Assembly (NCBI RefSeq): GCF_014192335.1
Contig: NZ_JACHXU010000037.1
Coordinates: forward strand, 1 to 63,486
From: Aporhodopirellula rubra
GTDB taxonomy: Bacteria > Planctomycetota > Planctomycetia > Pirellulales > Pirellulaceae
DNA length: 63,486 nucleotides
Direction of reading: 5' to 3'
In this document: piece by piece, positions 55,460-63,486 of the stretch
Layout: the number at the start of each line of letters is the position of its first letter
Numbering within the stretch: position 1 is the first letter of the stretch
Made by a program: the position numbers and the translations under genes
Notes under the pieces: generated by a model
The model's input: only the letters and a program-made list of their open reading frames with translations
Told to the model about the DNA's origin: nothing
The model's database searches: none

Positions 55460-56101
55460 ATGATGAAAACGTTCTCGAAACTTCTCTGTGGTTTGGCTGT
55501 CTTCGCAACGACCGGTTATGCCTACGCTCAACCTCCCGGTGGACGTGGTCAGGGGGGAGGGCGTGGATTTGACGGTGGCGGTTCGCCGGTGGACCGAATG
55601 ATGGCGATGGATGCCAACGGTGACGGGCAATTGACGCCCAATGAAGTGACCGACACGCGGATGAAAACGATGTTAAATCGTGCAGACACGAACCAAGACG
55701 GCATTGTGACTCGAGCCGAATTGACAACCATGGTGGAACAGTTTGCCGGTGGTGGTAATCGCGGCCGCGGTGGGGAACGCAACGGCGCCGGTGGACCGCC
55801 TAATGGTGGACAGGGCGGACCGCCTAACGGAATGATGCGTGGCGGTGCCGAAGGGGGCCCTCCGCCGATTGGTCAAATCATCCCGCCGTTCGTGGCAGAG
55901 GAGCTGGGCCTGACCAGTGCGCAGCAAGCGGCGCTCGCGGAATTGCAAGCTGAAGTGGACGCTCGGTTGGCAGCAATCCTGACCGATGAACAACAACAAA
56001 AGCTGCAGCAAGGACCCGGCGGTCAGCGCGGTGGACCACCCGGCGGCGGACCCCAAGGGTTTGGTGAACGCGGGAAAGGTCGTCAAGGAAACGGTCGGTA
56101 A
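55460..56101 (+). CDS. Secreted EF-hand protein with Gly-rich linkers
   Basis: The 213-residue protein has a signal peptide ('KLLCGLAVFATTGYAYA') and two EF-hand calcium-binding loops, 'DANGDGQLTPNE' and 'DTNQDGIVTRAE', which have the expected acidic and Gly positions. Gly/Pro-rich repeats ('GGPPNGGQGGPPNGMM') surround a short helical segment 'LTSAQQAALAELQAEVDARL' followed by 'LTDEQQQKLQQ', of the LTxEQ type also seen in the kinase encoded at 5420. Such proteins occur in planctomycete envelopes; the role is unknown. The ATG at 55460 follows 'CAGGATCCC'. Confidence 0.85.
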   Translation: MMKTFSKLLCGLAVFATTGYAYAQPPGGRGQGGGRGFDGGGSPVDRMMAMDANGDGQLTPNEVTDTRMKTMLNRADTNQDGIVTRAELTTMVEQFAGGGNRGRGGERNGAGGPPNGGQGGPPNGMMRGGAEGGPPPIGQIIPPFVAEELGLTSAQQAALAELQAEVDARLAAILTDEQQQKLQQGPGGQRGGPPGGGPQGFGERGKGRQGNGR

Positions 56102-56360
56102 CGGATCGATGCAAAGCGGCGAGACGGGGCCTCGCGAGAGAGCCCCATTTCGCGATGCAAATCCTGCCGATTCCATATTCGCACGTCTTGCACGGATATG
56201 CCCAAAGTGAGGATGCCCGTGATGAAAATCGCGGTGGGAGAAAAATCTGCGCCCCGTGAGTGACGTTTTTTTTCGGATACGTCCTTACGAAGGAGCGGTT
56301 CCGTCTTGCGCGGAGTCGTCTCTCCTCACACTTCTCTTCTAATGCACGAGGGCGTCTGCG

Positions 56361-58577
56361 ATGCGACCATTCTCCGATCCGTTACGTGATCTTCTCAATC
56401 GATTTTCTGCACGAAGGCCTTCGTCGGGAAAGCGACCCAGCCCCCGCGGAAACAAGCGACGTCGACTCCGCGCCGAGACTCTCGAAGTCAGACGATTGTT
56501 AGCAGCGGACTTTGACGGGTTTCGGCACAACAGTTTCGACGCCGAAGACGTCAATGATGACGGCGAGGTTTCTGCGGTCGATGCGTTGATGATTATCAAT
56601 GCGATCAACCGGCGGGACAGCGGCGATGGCGACATGTTCACGGACGTCAACAACGATGGCAAACGCAGTTCGCTCGATGCACTCCGTGTCATCAATCGGC
56701 TCAACCGTGGCAACAATCAGTTCGACCAGAACGATTCTCAGCGTGCGCGTGATAACGATTCCTCCGACCTTCCTGAACTGCCATTGGAAGTGCGATCGGT
56801 CGACGGAACGGGTAACAATCTCGACGACCCGTTGCTCGGATCGGCCGGGCAACCGTTGTTGCGAGTGGCCGATGCGGACTATGGCGATGGGATTTCATCG
56901 CCTGCGGGTGATGATCGACCGAGCACGCGTGAGATCAGCAACGCGCTCTCGGATGTTGTAGGGGAAGAGGTTAAAAACGAACGTGGGTTGACCGCGTTTT
57001 TGTATGTTTGGGGCCAGTTCATCGATCACGATCTGAGTTTGAATGAACAAGCCGAAGGAAATGATTCGTTTAACATTGCCGTGCCCGAAGGCGATCCCCT
57101 TTTCGATCCCACAGGGAGTGGCGATGTTGAAATCCCGTTGACGCGGTCCACGATTGCGGAGGGGACGGGAACGTCGGAGGACAACCCGGCCCAGCAGATT
57201 ACGTTGATCACGTCATATATTGACGGGTCGCAGGTCTACGGCAGTGATCAGGCGACGGCCGACCAGCTTCGGACTTTCGTCGGCGGACGTTTGGCGATGA
57301 CAGACGACGGGTTGTTGCCGCTCGATGAGTTCGGGCAAGTGATCGCCGGTGATATCCGGGCCAGCGAGAACATTGCCCTTGCTGCGGTTCAAATATTGTT
57401 CGTGCGCGAACACAATCGATTGGCCGAAGAGATCGCCGCCGATGATCCGAACGCGACGGACGAAGAGATCTATCAGCGGGCGCGGGCGATCGTGATCGCG
57501 CAAATCCAAGCGATCACCTACAACGAGTTCTTACCGGCGTTGTTGGGGAACCGGGCGATCGATGATTACGAAGGTTACGATTCCTCGGTCGACCCAAGCA
57601 TCGCGAATGAGTTCTCCAGCGGTGCGTTCCGGTTCGGCCATAGCACGTTGAACGACGACATTGAGTTCTTCGACAACGAGGGGCGCGCCGTTCGTGATGA
57701 AATTGAATTGAAAGACGCGTTCTTTAACCCAACGCTGTTGGAGGAAACGGGGATCGATTCGGTTTTGAAATACGATGCGTCATCGCTCGCTCAAGAGGTC
57801 GATCTTGAAGTCGTCGATGGCCTTCGAAACTTCCTATTCGGGCCTCCCGGTGCGGGTGGATTTGATCTCGTGGCATTAAATATCCAGCGGGGGCGTGATC
57901 ATGGTTTAAACGATTACAACTCAACGCGAGAGGCATATGGTCTCGACGCGGTTGAATCGTTTGACGAAATCACCAGCGATGTCGCCTTGCAAGACAAACT
58001 CGCTGAGTTGTATGGCGACGTGAACAACATTGATTTGTGGGTCGGGTTGATGGCGGAGGATCACCTTCGCGGCGCCTCCGTCGGGGAACTCACCAGCACG
58101 ATCATTGCCGACCAGTTTGAGCGGACTCGCGATGGCGATCGCTTCTACTATGAAAACGTGTTCTCGGGATCCGAGCTCGCGATGCTGAATCGGACCTCGT
58201 TGGCGGATGTGATTGAACGCAACACCGACATTGAAGGGTTGCAAGAAAATGTGTTCTTCCTGCAGGCGGAAGTTCGTGGGCAGGTAACCGCGATCGTCGC
58301 GAGCCAATCGGCACGTTCAAACGGTCGAGGCGATCGGAATGATTCTCGCGGGAGCCAGCGAGCGGGCGTCGAGGACGTGACGGTCGAACTGCTCAATGAA
58401 GACGGGGAAGTGATCGACGTCACCGTCACGGACAGTCGCGGGAACTATCGATTCCGGTCGTTCCCCGAAACGGGCGACTACCAGATTCACGTGCCGTATA
58501 CCGGTGAAACGTTGGACGTTTTGGTCTCCAGCGGTGACGCACGGATTCGTGGGCTCGATTTCGAATTGGAGATTTAG
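56361..58577 (+). CDS. Extracellular animal-heme-type peroxidase with dockerin domain
   Basis: The 738-residue protein starts with a basic leader and 'LEVRRLLAA', the N-terminal signature of planctomycete exoproteins. A dockerin I-type pair follows (61-115: 'DVNDDGEVSAVDALMIINAI', 'DVNNDGKRSSLDALRVINRL'). The animal heme peroxidase domain contains the distal His223 in 'WGQFIDHDL', 'LFVREHNRLAEE', and the proximal His427 in 'GAFRFGHSTL'. The C-terminal 'VTVELLNEDGEVIDVTVTDS' resembles an SdrD/Cna-B-type beta domain. It probably uses hydrogen peroxide to oxidise halides or phenols outside the cell. A terminator follows the gene. No ribosome-binding site is obvious at 56361. Confidence 0.92.
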   Translation: MRPFSDPLRDLLNRFSARRPSSGKRPSPRGNKRRRLRAETLEVRRLLAADFDGFRHNSFDAEDVNDDGEVSAVDALMIINAINRRDSGDGDMFTDVNNDGKRSSLDALRVINRLNRGNNQFDQNDSQRARDNDSSDLPELPLEVRSVDGTGNNLDDPLLGSAGQPLLRVADADYGDGISSPAGDDRPSTREISNALSDVVGEEVKNERGLTAFLYVWGQFIDHDLSLNEQAEGNDSFNIAVPEGDPLFDPTGSGDVEIPLTRSTIAEGTGTSEDNPAQQITLITSYIDGSQVYGSDQATADQLRTFVGGRLAMTDDGLLPLDEFGQVIAGDIRASENIALAAVQILFVREHNRLAEEIAADDPNATDEEIYQRARAIVIAQIQAITYNEFLPALLGNRAIDDYEGYDSSVDPSIANEFSSGAFRFGHSTLNDDIEFFDNEGRAVRDEIELKDAFFNPTLLEETGIDSVLKYDASSLAQEVDLEVVDGLRNFLFGPPGAGGFDLVALNIQRGRDHGLNDYNSTREAYGLDAVESFDEITSDVALQDKLAELYGDVNNIDLWVGLMAEDHLRGASVGELTSTIIADQFERTRDGDRFYYENVFSGSELAMLNRTSLADVIERNTDIEGLQENVFFLQAEVRGQVTAIVASQSARSNGRGDRNDSRGSQRAGVEDVTVELLNEDGEVIDVTVTDSRGNYRFRSFPETGDYQIHVPYTGETLDVLVSSGDARIRGLDFELEI

Positions 58578-58637
58578 ATCCATAATTTGAGGGACGACTG
58601 TGACGTTCGTTCGCGGAAATCGTCCTTTCAAATGGTA

Positions 58638-58690
58638 AGACGAATCCTCAAACCCATTTGAGGATTCGTCTCTTGTCTCTTTTCTTTGCC
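58638..58690 (+). terminator. Rho-independent terminator of the peroxidase gene
   Basis: A perfect 15-bp stem (AGACGAATCCTCAAA / TTTGAGGATTCGTCT) with a CCCA loop lies about 60 bases after the stop codon and is followed by a T-rich run (CTTGTCTCTTTTCTTT). It ends 18 bases before the next start. Confidence 0.88.
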
Positions 58691-58707
58691 AAGTACGGAG
58701 GTGGAAA

Positions 58708-59184
58708 ATGTTCCACAAATGGAAACGCGTGGTCGTGGTGATGGGGGTGGTGTCGGTCGCCATGTTAAGCGGTGAGGTCGCGTTGGCTCAGTGCAGCGGT
58801 GGCGGCGGAGGTGGTGGCAGAATGCCGTCGGGAAGCCCGTCGACGTTGAATTCGAATTTGGGCTATGCGTCTAATCCTTTGATCCAGTCTTCGGCGAGTT
58901 CGTTGGCGATGCAGTATCAACAGCGGGCGCTGCAGGCACAGAGCCAAGCGTATGCGTTGGCATATCAGAACGCGCAGCGGCAACGATTGACGTTGCAACA
59001 ACGCAACGCGGAGCTCTACGAAACGCGACTGGCCAACGCCGAAGCCAAACGGGCTGCGAGAGCGGAACGGATTGCGGCGCGGTTGCGTGGCCAAGGTCAA
59101 TCGGCGAGCGACTACATGCTCACGTCGACTTCGATCTCGACCTCTACTTCGGACGTGATTTCGGACGCGACCTCAGCCGAGTGA
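58708..59184 (+). CDS. Small secreted hypothetical protein
   Basis: The 158-residue protein has a signal peptide ('VVVVMGVVSVAMLSGEVALA') followed by a Gly run, a Ser/Asn-rich stretch and a long Ala/Gln/Arg-rich helix-forming part ('QQRALQAQSQAYALAYQNAQ', 'NAEAKRAARAERIAARL'). I do not recognise a family. The ATG at 58708 follows 'ACGGAGGTGGAAA', a strong ribosome-binding site. It lies just downstream of a terminator, so it starts its own transcription unit, possibly including the following genes. Confidence 0.75.
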   Translation: MFHKWKRVVVVMGVVSVAMLSGEVALAQCSGGGGGGGRMPSGSPSTLNSNLGYASNPLIQSSASSLAMQYQQRALQAQSQAYALAYQNAQRQRLTLQQRNAELYETRLANAEAKRAARAERIAARLRGQGQSASDYMLTSTSISTSTSDVISDATSAE

Positions 59185-59310
59185 TCGAGGTTCTCTACGT
59201 AAGGCTTGTTTGCCCATCGGTTTTCCTGGTTTCCGTGTCGCTCGATCGCCCACGCGACTGAGCCCACGGCGACCATCCGTCTCGGCAGTTTTCAAAACCG
59301 GCAGATCATA

Positions 59311-61140
59311 ATGCATGCCACGACCCCGCCGCCCGTTGCGGTTCCTCCGCCATCGCCACCTCGCACCCAGGGGCGCCGCGCGGAGGAACTGCGCGCGGAA
59401 GAACTGCGAGCAGAGGAATCGTGCACGCAGGTGCCTGGGACTGCGCCGGAGACGTCAGTGGTTGTGCGAACGGAAGCCTCCGGTGTGCTCGCGCCGCCGG
59501 TTGCTCGTGAGCGAGTGAATGCCGTACCGGGGCGCGTCGCGGGCGGCATCGTTCGGCCGGTGAAGGTTCCGCCGGTTCCTGTCACCCGCGGGCCGGTCGT
59601 TCACCCATCGACCCGAACCGAGGTTCGTTCGGATCGCGAGGTTCATGAACCTGACGAACGTACCGAATCGACATGGCAGCAGCTATCGGCATTCCTAATC
59701 CGCGGATTGGCGCACGTCCATTCTCGGATCGTCAACGCACCGGAATGGATGGTCAGCCTGGTTTTCCATGTGGTCGTGTTGCTCGTGTTGGCATTGATCA
59801 CGACTTCGTCGGGCGCGGTGGGGCGAATTGTGTTGACGATCGAACAGGGTGATGACGACGTCACCACCGAATTGGCGGAGTTTTCGCTCGATCCGGTCGA
59901 GTTTGACGAGGTCGCGGAAGCGGACACGCCTGTTGATACTGACCTGGATGCTGAAATATTCGAAGTCGAAACGCCGGTCAACTTGGCATCGCTAACTCCG
60001 ACGCTCGAGACGTTTGCACCCGCAGCGAACATGCCATCAACGGAAAAGGCGAGCGAGCCACAAAACATGTTTGCCGGACGCAGCGGCGCGATGAAGCAAA
60101 AATTGCTGAAGGCGTCCGGTGGTACTCAGGCGACCGAGGATGCGGTGGCATTGGGACTGGAGTGGTTGCGCCGCAATCAATTGAAGGACGGCAGTTGGAG
60201 TCTTTCGGGCCCGTATGCTCACGGGGCACGCAACGAAAACCAAGTGTCGGCGACTGCGATGGCGATGTTGGCGTTCATGGGCGCCGGCAGCACGCATCGC
60301 GGCGGGCAATACAGGAAAGTGTTGTGGAAGGCCGTTCGTTGGTTGGTTAAGCAGCAGGACCGACAAGGATTCATGGCCGCGCGGTCGGGTGATCACGAAA
60401 AGATGTATTCGCAGGCCCAAGCGATGATCGCGCTGTGTGAGTTATACGCAATGACGGGAGATTCCTGGATTCGTCCCTACGCACAATCCGCGTGTGACTT
60501 TGCCTGCGCCGCACAATCTCCCGAAGGCGGTTGGCGATATCGCCCGCGTTTCGATTCCGATACCTCCGTGACGGGATGGTTCTTGGTGGGATTGAAAAGT
60601 GGTGAAGCGGCGGGGCTCGATGTGGATCGATATGTCTTTCCTCGCGTTGACGGCTATCTCAACTCTGTCCAGGAAAAGGGGGCCAGCGATTATTACACCG
60701 TCGGCTATTCCTACCGGATCGGTGAAGCAGCCTCGCCGTCGATGACGGCCGAAGCGTTGTTGTGCCGTCAGTATCTCGGATGGCATCGCAACATGCCCGG
60801 CATGCGAAATGGGCTCGCGTCCTTGAAACAGAACCATCCGATCAATCCGCGTGAACGAGACGTGTACTACTGGTACTACGCGACCCAGGCCCTGCATCAC
60901 TTTGGAGGGCCGTTGTGGACGCAGTGGAATGACACACTGAAAGTTGAGTTGCCCGCGTCGCAGGATCTCGTCGGCGTTGAACGTGGCAGTTGGGCGCCGC
61001 ACGGCGACGCGTGGGGAATCTACGCCGGGCGGCTCTACACGACCTGTTTTTCGTTGTATTGCCTCGAGGTGTACTACCGGCACATGCCGATCTACTCGCC
61101 GCAGGAAATCGCTGCGGGCGAGGAACTCGACGAGGTATGA
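59311..61140 (+). CDS. Membrane-anchored prenyltransferase/squalene-oxidase-repeat protein
   Basis: The 609-residue protein has a Pro-rich N-terminus with an 8-residue repeat ('RAEELRAEELRAEE'). One membrane helix follows at about 147-167 ('WMVSLVFHVVVLLVLALITT'), then a charged linker and, from about residue 265, alpha-toroid repeats of the squalene cyclase type: 'GLEWLRRNQLKDGSWSLSGP', 'AVRWLVKQQDRQGFMAARSG', 'CAAQSPEGGWRYRPRFDSDT'. The catalytic DXDD is not visible, so an enzymatic role is doubtful. The membrane segment and repeat part resemble planctomycete proteins linked to ECF sigma factors; the ECF gene follows 123 bases downstream. ATG 59311 is chosen; the open frame reaches back to 59206. 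Confidence 0.82.
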   Translation: MHATTPPPVAVPPPSPPRTQGRRAEELRAEELRAEESCTQVPGTAPETSVVVRTEASGVLAPPVARERVNAVPGRVAGGIVRPVKVPPVPVTRGPVVHPSTRTEVRSDREVHEPDERTESTWQQLSAFLIRGLAHVHSRIVNAPEWMVSLVFHVVVLLVLALITTSSGAVGRIVLTIEQGDDDVTTELAEFSLDPVEFDEVAEADTPVDTDLDAEIFEVETPVNLASLTPTLETFAPAANMPSTEKASEPQNMFAGRSGAMKQKLLKASGGTQATEDAVALGLEWLRRNQLKDGSWSLSGPYAHGARNENQVSATAMAMLAFMGAGSTHRGGQYRKVLWKAVRWLVKQQDRQGFMAARSGDHEKMYSQAQAMIALCELYAMTGDSWIRPYAQSACDFACAAQSPEGGWRYRPRFDSDTSVTGWFLVGLKSGEAAGLDVDRYVFPRVDGYLNSVQEKGASDYYTVGYSYRIGEAASPSMTAEALLCRQYLGWHRNMPGMRNGLASLKQNHPINPRERDVYYWYYATQALHHFGGPLWTQWNDTLKVELPASQDLVGVERGSWAPHGDAWGIYAGRLYTTCFSLYCLEVYYRHMPIYSPQEIAAGEELDEV

Positions 61141-61262
61141 GAACCGAAGGCGTTGAGATGAGATGCGAGAAAAGATGAGACACGAGAGAATTCGCCAACG
61201 AGCGATCAAGACACCACCGAAAACCGATGACGGCTTCCGCATCACGATGAAGAGACTCCACC

Positions 61263-61850
61263 ATGATCAGTAACGACACGAGACCATCGTTCGCTCCCGT
61301 TTCGGATGTCCAGCTTGTGGGCGACGCACGAATGGGGATCGAGTCCGCGTTCGAGGAACTCGTTCGCCGCTATCACTGCAAACTGGTCAACGCGATCCGT
61401 TGCCACGTGGCGTGCCGCATGACCGCGGACGACATTGTGCAAGACGCGTGGATCAAGGCGTATCAGAATTTGCATCAATTGCGCGTCGACAGCAACTTCT
61501 ATTTCTGGTTGCTGCGGATCGCGATGAACTCGCGCCGTCGGTATTTCAACGCGAGTAAAAACTTTTCCCCTGCCGACTGGATGGACCCTCAGTTGCCTCA
61601 GATGTGTCAGCCCGAGTCGAGTCAGCCCGACGCGGTCGCCGAATTGCGTGAGGATCGTCAGCGGGTCCGCCGGGCGTTGATGAGACTCGAGGAAGGGCAG
61701 CGTCGAATCTTGATGTTGAGGGATTACGAACAACAGGGATATCGAGCGATTTCGAAAACGTTGCGGATCAAAGTCGGCACCGTTCGCAGTCGGCTTCATC
61801 GAGCCCGGTCACAACTCCGGCATCAGTTGACGTCGTCATCGTCTTCTTGA
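61263..61850 (+). CDS. ECF-type RNA polymerase sigma factor
   Basis: The 195-residue protein has sigma region 2 ('FEELVRRYHCKLVNAIRCHV', 'ADDIVQDAWIKAYQNLHQL', 'FYFWLLRIAMNSRRRYF') and region 4 ('ALMRLEEGQRRILMLRDYEQ', 'GYRAISKTLRIKVGTVRSRL'). No anti-sigma factor gene is recognisable next to it. The upstream membrane-anchored terpene-cyclase-repeat protein is in the same direction and could act on it, but this is only inference from position. The gene precedes the dockerin-matrixin gene by about 210 bases. Confidence 0.92.
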   Translation: MISNDTRPSFAPVSDVQLVGDARMGIESAFEELVRRYHCKLVNAIRCHVACRMTADDIVQDAWIKAYQNLHQLRVDSNFYFWLLRIAMNSRRRYFNASKNFSPADWMDPQLPQMCQPESSQPDAVAELREDRQRVRRALMRLEEGQRRILMLRDYEQQGYRAISKTLRIKVGTVRSRLHRARSQLRHQLTSSSSS

Positions 61851-62058
61851 GAAAGCGTTCTGGACGATGGGTGCGTGTGATCTCGCGACGTTTGGCGCGC
61901 TGGAGATGGTGAACGGGAGACGATTGGGAAACCGTGGAACGCGTCTTTGGAATTGTTCAGCGAAAAATCTCTTCGTGGAGTGACATAGGCGATTGAAAAT
62001 CGCCCCTATCGGGAAGCCGATTCTTTCGCCCAATGATTTCAAGTTACGGAGATATTCG

Positions 62059-63414
62059 ATGAAACGTCATCAACGCGCCAAACGCAGGCTCATGGTCCAA
62101 CCGCTCGAGGCTCGTCGAGTGCTCGCCGCGAGCTTGGGGTGGGACGGCCCAGGTCAAGGCAGTGCCGAGTTGACGTATTACATCGCGAATTCGCCCGATT
62201 CGTTGACCCAAGAAGAAACCAACGCCGCAATCGAAACGGCGTTGGCGGCTTGGTCCAGCGCCGCGGACATCACGTTCACACCGACCGACCAAAGCGGCTT
62301 GCGTGATTCGATCGACATTTCATTTACGAACATCGATGGTGTCGGCGGAACGCTCGCTCAAGCGTACTTTCCCGATGACGTGAACCCCGCGCGTATCGCC
62401 GGGGACATTGAGTTCGATCTGGCCGATGCGTGGGAGGTCGGTAACTCGCTCGCCAGCCAAGCGTTTGACCTCGTGTATGTTGCCGTGCATGAAATTGGGC
62501 ACTCACTCGGTCTCGATCACGCCGATTCGTTGGACAGCGTGCTGGCGCCGTTTGTCTCGCCCAACCAGTTCTTTACGAGCCTGTCCGCGGTCGACGCTGC
62601 CGCCGTGCAAGAAGTCTACGCCGCGGCCGAGGTAAGCGTTGTCGATGACTCGCCCGTCGACGACACGCCCATCGATGAAACACCGACGGAAGACACGCCA
62701 ACAAACGAAGCACCAACTGAGGAAACACCGACCGAGGAAACACCGACGACGGAGACTCCGACGGATGAAACACCGGGAGACGACGACACGGACGATGATC
62801 TTCCCGATGAAGAGGACGACCCGTTTCCACGAAGAAGATGGCGGCGCGGTGGCAATTGGCGTCGGTGGGGTGGGCGTCTGGAATCTGCAACGCCTGAGCA
62901 CAACTATGTGAATCCAACGGACGTCAACGGCGACAACACGACCACGGCCGTGGATGCGTTGATGATCATCAATCAGCTGAACCTCGGGACTACGGGAGGC
63001 GAGGACGTCGAGATCGCCGGATTGTGTGACACCAACGGGGACGGTTCGATCACGGCGCTTGACGCACTCACTGTAATCAACGCGCTCAACAGCGGAAGCG
63101 ACAAGGCGGCGAGTGCCGTGTCAGAGCGCATTGAGGTCCCGGCCGTTTTCGACGACACGCTCGACATCGACGAGGACCAAGTCGACACACCGGTCGATGA
63201 AGTCGAAGACATGGAACCGTCAACAGACGAAACAACGGACGATGTTGAAGATAGTGATGACCTAGACGACACCGATGTGATCGATGAGCCATTAGACGAA
63301 GCCGACGACACAGACGAAACCGAGGATGACTCAACGGAGGAAATGATCGACGACGGTGGTTTGGTCGACGAAACGGAAGAGGGCGAGACCAGGAAGCGTC
63401 CCAATAATTGTTGA
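62059..63414 (+). CDS. Extracellular matrixin-type metalloprotease with dockerin repeats
   Basis: The 451-residue protein has the N-terminal 'LEARRVLAAS' signature of planctomycete exoproteins. A matrixin-like zinc protease domain (about 30-190) carries the zinc motif 'HEIGHSLGLDHADS' (H144, E145, H148, H154). A Thr/Pro/Glu-rich spacer ('TPTEETPTEETPTTETPTDE') and an Arg/Trp/Gly patch ('RRRWRRGGNWRRWGGR') follow, then a dockerin I-type pair ('DVNGDNTTTAVDALMIINQL', 'DTNGDGSITALDALTVINAL') and a highly acidic tail. It probably cleaves proteins outside the cell and docks through dockerin or calcium-dependent contacts. ATG 62059 has 'ACGGAGATATTCG' upstream. The upstream ECF gene may regulate it. 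Confidence 0.9.
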   Translation: MKRHQRAKRRLMVQPLEARRVLAASLGWDGPGQGSAELTYYIANSPDSLTQEETNAAIETALAAWSSAADITFTPTDQSGLRDSIDISFTNIDGVGGTLAQAYFPDDVNPARIAGDIEFDLADAWEVGNSLASQAFDLVYVAVHEIGHSLGLDHADSLDSVLAPFVSPNQFFTSLSAVDAAAVQEVYAAAEVSVVDDSPVDDTPIDETPTEDTPTNEAPTEETPTEETPTTETPTDETPGDDDTDDDLPDEEDDPFPRRRWRRGGNWRRWGGRLESATPEHNYVNPTDVNGDNTTTAVDALMIINQLNLGTTGGEDVEIAGLCDTNGDGSITALDALTVINALNSGSDKAASAVSERIEVPAVFDDTLDIDEDQVDTPVDEVEDMEPSTDETTDDVEDSDDLDDTDVIDEPLDEADDTDETEDDSTEEMIDDGGLVDETEEGETRKRPNNC

Positions 63415-63436
63415 AAGTTGAAAGATGGTCTCCCGG

Positions 63437-63463
63437 AGGGCAGAATCTGCCCTTCGCAATTTT
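63437..63463 (+). terminator. Possible terminator of the matrixin gene
   Basis: A 7-bp stem AGGGCAG/CTGCCCT with a 3-base loop lies 23 bases after the stop codon and is followed by 'TCGCAATTTTCC'. The T-run is short, so the call is weak. Confidence 0.4.
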
Positions 63464-63486
63464 CCAATTTTCGTCGGGTGCAACCG

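Overview
The window looks like a chromosomal segment of a planctomycete, most likely a Pirellulaceae (Rhodopirellula-like) bacterium. The evidence is the combination of two DUF1559 prepilin-like proteins, two PEP-CTERM proteins, a PVC-type CxxCH cytochrome fused to ThuA, a TIGR03009-type protein, an ECF sigma factor overlapping a Ser/Thr kinase gene, N-terminal 'LEvRRLLAA'-type motifs on dockerin-bearing exoproteins, and many secreted proteins without close functional annotation. No rRNA, tRNA or CRISPR array was seen.

Layout. 1-2690: a decayed accessory island with the 3' end of an IS630-type transposase, a NACHT NTPase with a probable frameshift, a membrane-anchored DUF4041 protein that stops where a GIY-YIG/T5orf172 nuclease domain would normally begin, and a small upstream ORF. 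3435-8373: ilvB, a degenerate 7-bp repeat, then an ECF sigma factor/Ser-Thr kinase pair. 8716-18386: envelope and secreted proteins (DUF11 repeats, TIGR03009, a metal-binding lipoprotein, a BON-domain protein). 18901-19984: DksA/TraR-type zinc finger and apt, with a perfect inverted repeat covering the apt start codon. 20039-23180: a cobalamin riboswitch heading an operon of PEP-CTERM protein, DUF1559 protein and DUF4465 PEP-CTERM protein. 23425-26636: ftsH-rsgA. 26751-34315: two PQQ-like propeller proteins flanking a tightly overlapped sufU-sufS-xseA-EamA operon. 34365-41632: hisB, thiH, acnA and an aldehyde dehydrogenase. 41649-43340: a REP-like palindrome array with a two-copy ~357-bp tandem duplication around a RAYT/IS200-like transposase. 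43333-48862: kelch/DUF4198 protein, lipoprotein, DUF1559 protein, a membrane protein and a terpene-cyclase-repeat protein. 49182-54763: ThuA-cytochrome giant protein with a Gfo/Idh/MocA oxidoreductase. 55460-63414: EF-hand protein, dockerin-peroxidase, small secreted protein, terpene-cyclase-repeat membrane protein, ECF sigma factor and dockerin-matrixin protease.

Two loci deserve most attention. The riboswitch-led PEP-CTERM/DUF4465 operon is a candidate surface system for vitamin B12 capture: the corrinoid sensor is visible in the sequence, and DUF4465 is, to my recollection, the family of B12-binding surface proteins (BtuH) in Bacteroidetes. The DUF4041/NACHT pair is a candidate antiphage module in which the nuclease half of a membrane-anchored DUF4041 protein is missing and a STAND NTPase sits in its place; it may instead be a ruin of two defence genes.

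Limits: all calls come from reading the sequence and from remembered family features. No database search, structure prediction or folding was run. Many start codons are chosen by signal peptide, ribosome-binding site or neighbour spacing, and these choices are stated in the entries.
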